In this document: one piece after another, positions 24,177 through 32,401 of the stretch | Numbering within the stretch: position 1 is the first letter of the stretch | Layout of the letters: each line of letters opens with the position of its first letter | From: Dehalococcoidia bacterium | Lineage (GTDB): Bacteria > Chloroflexota > Dehalococcoidia > Lucifugimonadales > SHYT01 | Direction: 5' to 3' | NCBI GenBank assembly: GCA_009693045.1 | Contig: SHXZ01000010.1 | Location: forward strand, 27,921 to 91,920 | DNA: 64,000 bases | Position numbers and translations under genes: made by a program | Notes under the pieces: model-generated | What the model was told of the DNA's origin: nothing | The model's input: the letters and a program-made list of their open reading frames with translations, nothing else | Databases searched by the model: none

Positions 24177-25127
24177 ACCTCCGGCGTTTTTTTTCTCAGG
24201 TCTGGCAATGAGGAAGGCGGATAGGACTGCCTTGGCCTGCTCATGCACGTCTTGGCCAATGGTGAACCATTGTACTCCAAGGTGTTTGCGCTGGAACCAC
24301 GTGTACTGCGCCCGCGCTAGGCGGTGGTGGGCGACCTTGATGGCGGCGCGGGCTTCGTCAAGCATGATGTCGCCTGACAGGACGCGCGCCAGCTCCGGGT
24401 AGCCCATGCTGGCCTGGAAGATGGGCGTCGCGCCAAAGCCTGCCTGGACCAGGATTCGCACTTCATCAAGCCAGCCCGCGGCGAGCATGGCGTCTACGCG
24501 GCGGTCAATGCGCTCGTGCAGCTCCTGGCGCGTGGGTGTTGTCAGGCCGAGCGCCAACGACGTGAAGGGCGGAGGCGTTTTGGCCTTGGATTCGGAGAAG
24601 CGGCGGCCCGTGGCGTGATGCACTTCCAGGGCACGGATGACCCGCCGGACGTTGCGCGGGTCAATCGACGCGGCAGCCTCCGGATCAACCTGGCGGAGGC
24701 GGGCGTGGAGCGCTTCGGCGCCGCGCTCGCGGGCCTCTGCGCTCAGCCGTTCTCGCAGCGCGGGGTCCGGAGGCGCCTCCGGGGCCTGCCAGCCCTCCAG
24801 GAGCGCCCGGACGTACTGGCCGGAACCGCCTACTACGATGGGCAGCTTGTCTCGCCCGTGGACTTCAGCGATGGTGCGGCGGGCCATATTCAGGTAGCAG
24901 GCGAGGCCCAGCGGCTCGGAAGGCTCCGCGACGTCGTACAGGTGGTGCGGCACGCGCTGCCGGGCCTCGGGCAGGGGCTTCGCGGTGCCGATGTCCATGC
25001 GGCGGTAGAGTTGGCGGCTGTCGGCGTTGACGATCTCGCCGCCTAAGCGTTCGGCCAGGTCGAGCGCCAGGTCGCTTTTGCCGACGCCCGTGGGGCCGAC
25101 GATGGCGAGGAGGGGCGGCAGGGACAT
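24171..25127 (-). CDS. miaA: tRNA dimethylallyltransferase
   Basis: Adds a dimethylallyl group to A37 of tRNAs reading UNN codons. The 318-residue product has the P-loop LLAIVGPTGVGKSDLALDLAE, the NADSRQLYRRMDIGTAKP block, PHHLYDV and IVVGGSGQYVRALLEGW, and the late RAQYTWFQRKHLGVQWF motif. ATG at 25127 is taken as the start; a GTG at 25142 is a close alternative. The last residues (EKKNAGGL) are coded by repeat DNA. crcB ends 22 nt upstream on the same strand. Confidence 0.93.
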   Translation of the reverse strand: MSLPPLLAIVGPTGVGKSDLALDLAERLGGEIVNADSRQLYRRMDIGTAKPLPEARQRVPHHLYDVAEPSEPLGLACYLNMARRTIAEVHGRDKLPIVVGGSGQYVRALLEGWQAPEAPPDPALRERLSAEARERGAEALHARLRQVDPEAAASIDPRNVRRVIRALEVHHATGRRFSESKAKTPPPFTSLALGLTTPTRQELHERIDRRVDAMLAAGWLDEVRILVQAGFGATPIFQASMGYPELARVLSGDIMLDEARAAIKVAHHRLARAQYTWFQRKHLGVQWFTIGQDVHEQAKAVLSAFLIARPEKKNAGGL

Positions 25128-25149
25128 CTTGGGATGTGTCACGCGCTCA

Positions 25150-25536
25150 TTATCCCGCGCCGCGCAGAAGGTGGGAAAGGGCGAGGCCAAGAGCGACGGC
25201 GGCGAGGCCGACAACGAGCTGCAGGACGACGTTGAGGGCGGCCTGGGCGACGAGGCCGTCGCGGACGAGGGCGATGGTCTCGTAGCCGAAGGCTGAGAAG
25301 GTGGTGAAGCCGCCCAGGAAACCGACGGAGAGGAAGGCGCGGAAGTTCGGAGTGAGCCAGTTACGGCCCTCGGCAAGGCCGAAGAGCAGACCGATGAGGA
25401 GGCAGCCGGAAACGTTGACGGCGAGGGTGCCATACGGGAAAGAGGCCTGGAGGGTGGACTGGACGACGCGGACGGTGAGGTAGCGCGCGACGGCGCCGGT
25501 GGCCCCTCCGAGGGCGACGAGCAATACTGGGAGCAA
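25150..25536 (-). CDS. crcB: Fluoride exporter CrcB/FluC
   Basis: Small dimeric membrane channel that exports fluoride. The 128 residues form four transmembrane segments, with the family hallmarks GGATGAVARYL at the start, GTLAVNVSGCLLIG (pore Asn) and GGFTTFSAFGYE (Phe box) in the third segment. The length is typical. I looked for a fluoride riboswitch in the short upstream region and did not find a convincing one. It is followed closely by miaA. Confidence 0.93.
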   Translation of the reverse strand: MLPVLLVALGGATGAVARYLTVRVVQSTLQASFPYGTLAVNVSGCLLIGLLFGLAEGRNWLTPNFRAFLSVGFLGGFTTFSAFGYETIALVRDGLVAQAALNVVLQLVVGLAAVALGLALSHLLRGAG

Positions 25537-25566
25537 TCGGTCCTCCGATGACGCGAGGCAGCGTTT

Positions 25567-25767
25567 CTAGTGCGCCCGTCCCCGCTGGACGCTGACGAGC
25601 AGCAGGGCCACCACCGCCGCCGGGATGATCACCGCCGCCGCAACGCCCCAGGAGCGCACTCCAAAGGCGATGCCCAGCACGGCCAACACGCCCACTGTAA
25701 GCTCGGGCGTGTCTGCGACAAAGAACTCCCACCAGAACCGGCCAAACCCGACCACGTACCGTTTCAT
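25567..25767 (-). CDS. Small membrane protein
   Basis: 66 residues, MKRYVVGFGRFWWEFFVADTPELTVG..., with two predicted transmembrane segments and a short basic tail VQRGRAH. Its ATG overlaps the stop of the upstream membrane-protein gene by 4 nt, so the two are coupled and may form a complex. No family is recognised. Confidence 0.65.
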   Translation of the reverse strand: MKRYVVGFGRFWWEFFVADTPELTVGVLAVLGIAFGVRSWGVAAAVIIPAAVVALLLVSVQRGRAH

Positions 25768-26585
25768 GTCCTGGCCACCGGTGGAGCGACTCCCTTGGCG
25801 CGGACCATGAGGCGGATGATGATGAAGGAGACGACGCTGAAGAGTGCGAGAAGCACGAGGATGAAGAGGTCAGCGCCGGGCCATTCAATGCCGGCTCCCT
25901 CGCCCATCCAGAAGGCGCCGAAGGTGACGAGCATGACGGCCACCACCAGCTTCATGGAGTTCTCGGGCACCCCGGCCAGCGGCTTCGCGAGCACCAGGCC
26001 GACCACCCCGACCACCAGGGCCGCGCCGACGGCGCCAGCGGCGGCGATGCCGACGTGGCCCGCCGGCACGCCGAAGCTGATGACGATGACGATGACCTCA
26101 AGCCCTTCAAGGAACACGCCTTTGAAGCTCACCGCGAAAGCAACGGGGTCACGGCGGCCGCGGATGACGGCGGGGGCTTTGGAAAGGGCCTTGACCTCGG
26201 CGGCATAGATGCCGGCCTCGTCGTGAAGGGACTTGTAGCCGGATGCGCGTAGCACCGCCTTGCGGAGCCACTGCAGGCCGAAGATGAGCAGCAGCGTGCC
26301 GACCACGACGCGGAGAAGGTGGATGGGTACGAAGTTCACGAGCGCAGGGCCAAGCACGGCCACGATGGCGGCCAGCGCAACAAGGGCCACAGCGGTCCCC
26401 TCCAGCGTGGAGCGCCACCCGCGCGTGATGCCGGAGGCGAGGATGATGGTCATGGCTTCCACCATCTCCACCACGCTGGCGGTGATGACGGCCACGAGCA
26501 GGAACCCAATGCTCACCGTCCCCTCTCCGTCGGTGCCCAACAGAAAGGCTCCTGCACTAGGCATGTTCTCAGATGCAAGAGCCAT
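25764..26585 (-). CDS. COG4280-like integral membrane protein
   Basis: A 273-residue protein with about seven transmembrane segments arranged as two related halves. The first carries VITASVVEMVEAMTIILASG and the second FKGVFLEGLEVIVIVISFG. Paired acidic residues (ExxE and ExxE) inside helices recall the Glu motifs of the GDT1/TMEM165-type cation transporters and of COG4280 predicted membrane proteins. Metal or ion transport is plausible but unproven. The start ATG at 26585 lies about 100 nt from tpiA, which is on the same strand. It is coupled to a 66-residue membrane protein downstream. Confidence 0.7.
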   Translation of the reverse strand: MALASENMPSAGAFLLGTDGEGTVSIGFLLVAVITASVVEMVEAMTIILASGITRGWRSTLEGTAVALVALAAIVAVLGPALVNFVPIHLLRVVVGTLLLIFGLQWLRKAVLRASGYKSLHDEAGIYAAEVKALSKAPAVIRGRRDPVAFAVSFKGVFLEGLEVIVIVISFGVPAGHVGIAAAGAVGAALVVGVVGLVLAKPLAGVPENSMKLVVAVMLVTFGAFWMGEGAGIEWPGADLFILVLLALFSVVSFIIIRLMVRAKGVAPPVART

Positions 26586-26686
26586 CGGCGGCGCTTATCA
26601 ACCATCGCGGTCTGGAGCACGTCACGATCTTGGCGTGCATCATTGCGGAACATTCTATTGCAAGGGTGGGAGCGATTCAAGCGGGG

Positions 26687-27457
26687 CTATTTCAGCCCCT
26701 TGGCGCGCGGAAACGCCTGGACGATCTGCACGAACTCTTGCGCGCGAAGGCTCGCGCCGCCGACGAGCGCGCCGTGAATACAGTCTTCGCGGGCGAAGGA
26801 CTCAGCGTTGGCGGCGGTTACGCTCCCGCCGTACAGCAGCGGCGTCTCCTGCGCGGCATGCTCGCCGTACTTGGCGGCCAGCGTCCGCAGGATGGCCCCC
26901 GTCATCACCTCACGCGCGGTCTCCGGCGTGGCCGCGACGCCCGTGCCGATGGCCCACACCGGCTCGTAGGCAACGGACAACGTGGCTAGCGACTCCACGC
27001 CCTGGAGCCCGGCCTCCACCTGCCGCCGGACCACTTCGGCGGCCCTCCCTGACTGACGCTCCGCCAGCGTCTCGCCCACGCACAGGATGGGGCGCAGCCG
27101 GTGCGCGAGCGCGGTCCGGACCTTCCGGTTCGCCTGCTCGTCCGTTTCGCCGAAGACGTGACGCCGTTCCGAGTGGCCGATGATGACGTACTCGCACAGG
27201 TCTTCCAACATGGCGGCGGAGATTTCGCCCGTGAACGCGCCCTTCTCTTCGTAGTAGAGGTTTTGAGCGCCAGTCAGGACCTTGGAGCCGTCCAGCGCCT
27301 TACGCACGGGTGCGAGGAACGGGAATGGCGGACAGAGCACGACGGTGGCCCCGGCCACGGAGTCGGTCAGCGCGCGCACGTCTCGCGCGAGGGCCTGCGC
27401 CTCGCGCAGCGTGGTGTTCATCTTCCAGTTTCCGGCGATGATCAGGGGTGGAGGCAT
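26687..27457 (-). CDS. tpiA: Triose-phosphate isomerase
   Basis: Interconverts dihydroxyacetone phosphate and glyceraldehyde 3-phosphate. The 256 residues show IIAGNWKMNTT (catalytic Lys), EYVIIGHSERRHVFGE (catalytic His), SVAYEPVWAIGTGVAA (catalytic Glu and mobile loop) and LLYGGSVTAANAESF. It is last in the run pgk-apgM-tpiA, 7 nt after apgM, so glycolytic enzymes are co-transcribed here. Confidence 0.96.
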   Translation of the reverse strand: MPPPLIIAGNWKMNTTLREAQALARDVRALTDSVAGATVVLCPPFPFLAPVRKALDGSKVLTGAQNLYYEEKGAFTGEISAAMLEDLCEYVIIGHSERRHVFGETDEQANRKVRTALAHRLRPILCVGETLAERQSGRAAEVVRRQVEAGLQGVESLATLSVAYEPVWAIGTGVAATPETAREVMTGAILRTLAAKYGEHAAQETPLLYGGSVTAANAESFAREDCIHGALVGGASLRAQEFVQIVQAFPRAKGLK

Positions 27458-27464
27458 GAGACTC

Positions 27465-28670
27465 CTACGGCCCGAACTTCACGAGCTTGCCCGCGTGGGC
27501 CAGGGCCAGCAGCATGGTGTTCACCGACGGCAACCTGCCCAGCGAGCCGCCCGCGCACGCCCGTTCCGTGAAACGCGGCACACTATCCCCCCTCGTGGCC
27601 GACGAGTGGATGATGAGCGGGACGGGGTGCCAGCTATGCGCGGCCATGACCGCGGGCGTGGCGTGGTCGCCGGTGACGACGAGGACATCCGGAGCGAGGT
27701 TCAACAGCGACGGGATGAAGCGGTCAAGCTCCTCCAGCGCCCGTACTTTCGCGTCAAAATTGCCGTCCTCGCCGGCGGCGTCGGCGGGCTTGTAGTGCAG
27801 GTAGAAGAAGTCGTGCTCCTTGAAATGCGTCCGCAGCGACGCAACCTCGTCGGTGAACGTGGCGCCGGTGGGGATGACGCGCATGCCCAGCACGCTCGCG
27901 AGGCCGCGGTACATTGGGTACGCAGCGATGGCGGCGGGCTGAAGCGCGTATGCGGCGCCCATTTGCGGGAGCGTGGGCACCTTGGAGAGGCCCCGCAGCG
28001 TCACGAAGTTGGCCTGCTCCTGGTCGCGGAGCAGCTCGCGGGCCTGCCCCACGAAGGTGTTGATGGCAGTGGCGGTTCGCTCCGCCTTCGACTTTAGCGC
28101 CTTGGCCTTCAACGCGGGGACGTCCTGGCGGTTGGGGTCAGTGTCGGAGACGTCCTCGCTCAGGCCATCGCCGCGCAGGACCAGCGCGAAACGGTGCTCC
28201 TTGCCTGGGTGCGCCTCAATCCGCACGCCTTCCACGCGGATGGTGTTGAGGCGCTCGCAGAGCTTGGCGCTGACCTCGCTGGCGACGCGGCCAGCGCGCC
28301 TGTCCACCAGGACGCCGTCGGCGGACACGGTGCAGAAGTTGCCCCGCGCAGCCACGTCGCCCTGATGCAGGGCGATGCCGGAGCCTAGCGCCTCCAGCAC
28401 GCCGCGGCCGATGTAGTACTTGATCGGGTCGTAGCCGAAGAGCGCCAGGTGGCCCGGCCCGCTGCCCGGTGCTACGCCGGGCACGACCGGCGTCACGAGG
28501 CCCGCCGCGCTGTGCTGCGCGAGCTTGTCCAGGTTGGGAAGGTGGGCCGTCTCAAGCTCTGACTTGCCTGTCTCGGGATGCGGTATGCCTCCGAGTCCGT
28601 CAACAACGAGCATGAGGATGCGTGAGGGCGTCTTCTGGACGATGCTGGAGAGGTAGGGAAAGTCTATCAC
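27465..28670 (-). CDS. apgM: Archaeal-type 2,3-bisphosphoglycerate-independent phosphoglycerate mutase
   Basis: Interconverts 3- and 2-phosphoglycerate. The 401-residue sequence belongs to the aPGM (COG3635) branch of the alkaline-phosphatase superfamily, not the longer bacterial GpmI: RILMLVVDGLGGIPHPETGK (metal-binding Asp), ELETAHLPNLDKLA, GSGPGHLALFGYDP with the nucleophile region, and the late VTGDHATP and WHPVPLIIHS motifs. The start is GTG at 28670. It sits between pgk (4 nt) and tpiA (7 nt) in one operon. The aPGM form is known from archaea and some bacteria including Chloroflexota. Confidence 0.93.
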   Translation of the reverse strand: MIDFPYLSSIVQKTPSRILMLVVDGLGGIPHPETGKSELETAHLPNLDKLAQHSAAGLVTPVVPGVAPGSGPGHLALFGYDPIKYYIGRGVLEALGSGIALHQGDVAARGNFCTVSADGVLVDRRAGRVASEVSAKLCERLNTIRVEGVRIEAHPGKEHRFALVLRGDGLSEDVSDTDPNRQDVPALKAKALKSKAERTATAINTFVGQARELLRDQEQANFVTLRGLSKVPTLPQMGAAYALQPAAIAAYPMYRGLASVLGMRVIPTGATFTDEVASLRTHFKEHDFFYLHYKPADAAGEDGNFDAKVRALEELDRFIPSLLNLAPDVLVVTGDHATPAVMAAHSWHPVPLIIHSSATRGDSVPRFTERACAGGSLGRLPSVNTMLLALAHAGKLVKFGP

Positions 28671-28674
28671 CGGC

Positions 28675-29904
28675 TCACCCTCCGACTGGATGCTTACCCT
28701 TCAAGGCCGCCACGCCTGGCAGCTCTTGGCCCGCCAGGCACTCAAGAGTCGCGCCGCCGCCCGTGGAGACGTGGCTGAAGCGCCCTTCTACACCCAACGC
28801 CTCCACGACTTCGGCGGTTGAGCCGCCGCCCACAATGGTGGTCACGTCCTTCAGCCCTGTCAGCTCGTCCACGAGCTTTCGCGTGCCGTGCGAGAATGCA
28901 GGCACCTCAAAAATCCCCATAGGGCCGTTCCAGAACACGGTCTTCGCTCTGCGCAGCTCGGCTGAGAAGGCCTCAATCGTCGCGGGGCCGACGTCAACAA
29001 TGGCGCATCCTGCCGGGACGTGGTCGGCAGGGACGACTTGGGTCGCCACGTCGCCTTTCAGTTTGGACGGGTCCTTGGCGCTGGCAGGCAACAGGGTCAC
29101 GACGACGTCAGTTGGCAAAAGCAGCTTGACGCCTCTGGCCTGGGCCTGCTGCATGGCCTTGCCCGCGAACGGGATGGCGTCCGCCTCCACGAGCGAAGCG
29201 CCGGTTGCCCAGCCCTTGGCCCTAAAGAACGTCGCGGCCATTCCACCGCCAATCGCCAGCGCATCCACGCGGTTGAGCAGGCTCTCCACGACGGCGACTT
29301 TGTCGCTAATCTTGGCGCCGCCCATGATCGCAACGAGGGGTCGCCGAGGGTTGTCCAGCACGTGCGAGAGCATCGCAAGCTCTTTCTCTAGAAGCAGGCC
29401 CGCCACCGAGGGCAGGTGCTGGGCGACGCCGACGGTGGACGCGTGGCTCCGGTGCACAACGCCGAACCCGTCTTCAACGAAGAGGTCCGCGAGTGAGGCG
29501 AGATCCCGCGCGAAGTCGGGGCTGTTCTTCTCATCGCCAGGGTGGAAGCGAACGTTCTCCAGCAGCAGTACTTGACCAGGTTTGAGCGTTGCGACCGCGG
29601 TCTGCGCTACCGGGCCGACACAGTCGCCGGCGAAGGCCACGGACATGCCGAGCAGCTTCTGGAGCTCGTTGCGGACGGGCAGGAGACTCCACCCCTCCAC
29701 CATCTTGCCACCAGGCCGCCCAAGGTGGGAGCAGAGGACGACTTTTGCGTTATGTTGAACGAGATACGCGATGGTTGGAAGCGATGCGCGGAGCCGGCTC
29801 AGGCTTGCAACCGGCCCACCCTCGGAGTTGATGACGTTGTAGTCCACGCGGACCAGCACGCGCTTCCCAGCGACCTGTACGTCCTTCAAGGTCTTGATCG
29901 TCAC
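28675..29904 (-). CDS. pgk: Phosphoglycerate kinase
   Basis: Transfers phosphate between 1,3-bisphosphoglycerate and ADP. The 409 residues show KRVLVRVDYNV, the hinge-side SLSRLRASLPTIAYL, VVLCSHLGRPGGK, LLLENVRFHPGDEKN, LVAIMGGAKISDKV and the C-terminal GGGSTAEVVEALG nucleotide site. The segment between the first and second blocks lacks the usual Asp of the DxRI motif (here SLSRLRA), a mild oddity. First gene of the pgk-apgM-tpiA operon. A gap of about 160 nt separates it from the polyprenyl-synthase gene upstream. Confidence 0.95.
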   Translation of the reverse strand: MTIKTLKDVQVAGKRVLVRVDYNVINSEGGPVASLSRLRASLPTIAYLVQHNAKVVLCSHLGRPGGKMVEGWSLLPVRNELQKLLGMSVAFAGDCVGPVAQTAVATLKPGQVLLLENVRFHPGDEKNSPDFARDLASLADLFVEDGFGVVHRSHASTVGVAQHLPSVAGLLLEKELAMLSHVLDNPRRPLVAIMGGAKISDKVAVVESLLNRVDALAIGGGMAATFFRAKGWATGASLVEADAIPFAGKAMQQAQARGVKLLLPTDVVVTLLPASAKDPSKLKGDVATQVVPADHVPAGCAIVDVGPATIEAFSAELRRAKTVFWNGPMGIFEVPAFSHGTRKLVDELTGLKDVTTIVGGGSTAEVVEALGVEGRFSHVSTGGGATLECLAGQELPGVAALKGKHPVGG

Positions 29905-30062
29905 GCTTCCCTCCTGGACGGGCGAGTGGACTCTGGAGACCGGAATCCCGCTTTACGGTGAAGCGCCGAATGCCATTGGCGATTCCACTGGCCATGACCG
30001 GCTTTTCATCCTATCTGCTCCTCCGTCAAGCATCTGAGAGGAGTATCGTCACACCCGAAATG

Positions 30063-31094
30063 CTATATCGGCGCTGGCGACCTCGCTTCTTCAAGGAGAA
30101 ACGCGAAGAGGTCTCTGAGATTTCCTAGAGGGCCCCCGGATAGTGCAGCGGAGTCAAGGTGACGAGAGGCCTGCTCCCGCCAGGTGCCGAGGTGCTGCTC
30201 GCTGGTCTCTCTAGCGCCAAGGGACGCCAAAATCGTCGCGATCTGGGGAAGGTTTGCAGGCTCCAGCATGCGTTGCATGTACATCCCGCCAAGCTCCCGC
30301 TTCACTTTAGGTTGAGCTGACGGGAACGTCAGCACAAACGGCAGGAGCTTGCGTTTGTTCAAGACATCGCCGGGGATCGGGTCGTTGTCGCGTCGCTCCC
30401 AGAGCACGGCGATATCCGCCTGGGCTTGGATGGCCAGGCCCAGGGTGCGGCCTGCCTGCCGAAGGGCGCTTGCTTGTTCAGGCTGCGAGCCGCCCAGCAG
30501 CGCGCCCATTTCCAGCGCGCAACCCAGCAGCGCGCCGATCTTCCCCTCGGCGATGCGAATGTAGGTGTCCAGGGAGACGTCCAGCCGCTCTTGGAGGCTG
30601 AGGTCCTGGTACTGGGCCTCGCACACCTCCAGACATGCTTTGTCCATGCGCGCGAGGAGGTCCAGAACCTGCGGCGCGGCGACACCCACGTCGCTCAGGC
30701 GGACGAGCGAGAGGCGCGCTAGAGCGTGGAGGCCGTCGCCGGCGTTGATGGCCTGGGCGGGGCCCCAGACCCACCACACGGGGAAGCGGCGGGAGTTGTT
30801 AGGCGTCCCGTCCTGGATATCGCTGTGCACTCGGATGAAATGGCGCGCCAGCTCAAAGGCGGCGGCGGCGGGCATGACGTTGGACAGGGCACCGCCTGCG
30901 GCCTCGGCGGCCAGCGCGCAGGCGACGCCGTGGTGTTGGAGACTGGTCGCGTTGGCGGGCTGGCCGTGCTCGTCCGTCCAACCGAGCTGGTACTCCACCA
31001 TGCGGTAGAGCGGCTGGGTTCGGCTTTCCAGAAGTGAACGGAGCTCCCGCTGTAGCTCAGGTTCAATTCGGCCGAACGATGAGGGGACCTGCAT
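30063..31094 (-). CDS. Polyprenyl-diphosphate-synthase-like protein with altered Asp motifs
   Basis: A 343-residue all-helical protein aligned with trans-isoprenyl diphosphate synthases: FELARHFIRVHSDIQDGTPNNSRRFPVWWVWGPAQAINAGDGLHALA matches the first motif region (canonical HDDIQDxxxxRRGxxTVW...GxxxAINAGD), but the leading Asp is Ser. The second motif region is QAQADIAVLWERRDNDPIPGDVLNKRKLLP, where DDxxD has become ADIAV. Both Mg-binding clusters are thus weakened, so prenyl transfer may be reduced or lost. The gene begins one base after rpiB and is on the same strand. It may be a specialised short-chain synthase or a regulatory paralogue. Confidence 0.8.
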   Translation of the reverse strand: MQVPSSFGRIEPELQRELRSLLESRTQPLYRMVEYQLGWTDEHGQPANATSLQHHGVACALAAEAAGGALSNVMPAAAAFELARHFIRVHSDIQDGTPNNSRRFPVWWVWGPAQAINAGDGLHALARLSLVRLSDVGVAAPQVLDLLARMDKACLEVCEAQYQDLSLQERLDVSLDTYIRIAEGKIGALLGCALEMGALLGGSQPEQASALRQAGRTLGLAIQAQADIAVLWERRDNDPIPGDVLNKRKLLPFVLTFPSAQPKVKRELGGMYMQRMLEPANLPQIATILASLGARETSEQHLGTWREQASRHLDSAALSGGPLGNLRDLFAFLLEEARSPAPI

Positions 31095-31095
31095 G

Positions 31096-31566
31096 CTACG
31101 GGACCCGCTGGGGGTGCTGTTCCAGGTCCTTGATCTTGGCGACGCGGTTGGCGTGCCGAGCGCCTTCCGGCTTTTCGCCGTCCCAACGCGTGGCGAGGAA
31201 AGTCTTGACCAGCTCTCTGGCTTTGCCGGCGGGGATGGACTCGCCGCCGAGGCAGAGGACGTTGGCGTCGTTGTGCTCGCGGGCGCGGCGGGCGTTGTCG
31301 GGGTCGTAGCAGAGCGCGGCGCGGACGCCGGTCACTTTGTTGGCGCTGATACTCATGCCGATGCCGTTGCTGCAGATGAGGACACCGCGCTCGGTCTGCC
31401 CCCGGCTGACCGACTCGCCGACGTCCCTCGCAACGTCGGGGTAGTCCACCGACGCCGTGTCATGGCAACCGAAGTCCTTGACCTCGTGGCCGCTTTCCTT
31501 CAGTGCCTGGACCAACGCCTCTTTGAGCGCGTAGCCCCTGTGGTCAGCGCCGATGGCGATGCGCAC
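31096..31566 (-). CDS. rpiB: Ribose-5-phosphate isomerase B
   Basis: Interconverts ribose 5-phosphate and ribulose 5-phosphate. The 156 residues begin RIAIGADHRGYALKEAL and contain VDYPDVA, the catalytic-Cys loop GVLICSNGIGMSISANK, and ALCYDPDNARRAREHNDANVLCLGG. The GTG at 31566 preceded by GGAGGC is the start; an ATG further upstream would add a dozen residues (MQSAKSADRYYGG) coded by a dispersed repeat. It lies just downstream of tsaC and 1 nt before the polyprenyl-synthase gene. Confidence 0.94.
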   Translation of the reverse strand: MRIAIGADHRGYALKEALVQALKESGHEVKDFGCHDTASVDYPDVARDVGESVSRGQTERGVLICSNGIGMSISANKVTGVRAALCYDPDNARRAREHNDANVLCLGGESIPAGKARELVKTFLATRWDGEKPEGARHANRVAKIKDLEQHPQRVP

Positions 31567-31582
31567 GCTGCCTCCATAATAC

Positions 31583-31616
31583 CTATCCGCAGATTTCGCA
31601 GATTGCACAGATTAGG
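31583..31616. repeat. Family E dispersed repeat
   Basis: TATCCGCAGATTTCGCAGAT followed by TGCACAGATTAG: tandem GCAGATT units. A related copy lies in frame inside nrdJ near 60690. It occupies the rpiB leader. Confidence 0.75.
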
Positions 31617-31670
31617 GGGTTGACCTCTCCCCCTGACCTCTTCCCGAGGCGAGGAGGGCAAGATCGGGGC

Positions 31671-32315
31671 TCAGAAGTGGAGGCCGCAGGCGGCTTCCAG
31701 CGCTTCTTTGGAGATTGCCCCTGCCCTCACTATTCTAGGCGACGGCCCGGTCAAGTCAAGGACGGTGGACGGCTGTCCTGCGGGAAGGCCACCACCCTCT
31801 ATGACCAGGTCTACCATCTCGCCGAGTTGGCTGCGGACATCAGCGGCGGTGCGAGGGTCTGGGCCACCGCTCTTGTTGGCGCTCGTGCCGGTTATGGGCG
31901 CGCCGAGCCGCCGCGCCAGCTCGCGTGGCACGGGGTGGTCCGGCACGCGCACGCCCACTTTCCAGCCGCGGCCTGACACGAGCTCCGGCACTTTTGCGGA
32001 GCGCGGAATGACCAGTGTCAGCGCGCCGGGCCAGAAACGTTCGGCCAGCACGCGCGCCAGGGGCGGCACCTCCGACGCCACCTGGGCCAGCGCGTCAGCG
32101 TCGGCGAGGAGCAGCGGCAGCGGCATGCCGTGCGGCCGGCCCTTGATGACGAACACCCGCTCCACAGCCGCCTCGTTGAAGGCGTCGGCGCCGAGGCCGT
32201 AGAGCGTGTCCGTCGGGTAGGCGACGACGCCGCCCTCGCGAAGGAGGTCCACGGCGAGGGCGATTTGGCGTTCCAGGGCGGGGGCCAACTGGTTGCTTAA
32301 GGGTGCGGCAGCCAA
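31671..32315 (-). CDS. L-threonylcarbamoyladenylate synthase (TsaC/Sua5/YrdC family)
   Basis: Makes threonylcarbamoyl-AMP, the precursor for t6A37 of ANN-decoding tRNAs. The 214-residue protein contains the SUA5/YrdC motifs [68 protein letters not shown] and [17 protein letters not shown]. It is the short TsaC type without the Sua5 C-terminal domain. The start is TTG at 32315, supported by AAGGAG five nt upstream. It is divergent from guaA. Confidence 0.92.
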   Translation of the reverse strand: MAAAPLSNQLAPALERQIALAVDLLREGGVVAYPTDTLYGLGADAFNEAAVERVFVIKGRPHGMPLPLLLADADALAQVASEVPPLARVLAERFWPGALTLVIPRSAKVPELVSGRGWKVGVRVPDHPVPRELARRLGAPITGTSANKSGGPDPRTAADVRSQLGEMVDLVIEGGGLPAGQPSTVLDLTGPSPRIVRAGAISKEALEAACGLHF

Positions 32316-32401
32316 ACTACTCCTTTACCACGGTGTGGAACCGCTTGACCAACTCTAGTATAGGTGCTAGCGTGAGAAAAACGTGGGGATCGGGAGGCGC
32401 A

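Noticed and set aside
25537..25566. Possible fluoride riboswitch upstream of crcB
   Set aside because: A CGATGACG-like string is present but on the wrong strand and the region is too short for the aptamer.
32340..32400. TTGACC-17-TAGCGT upstream of guaA as a promoter
   Set aside because: The -10 match is too weak to report as a feature; other placements are equally good.
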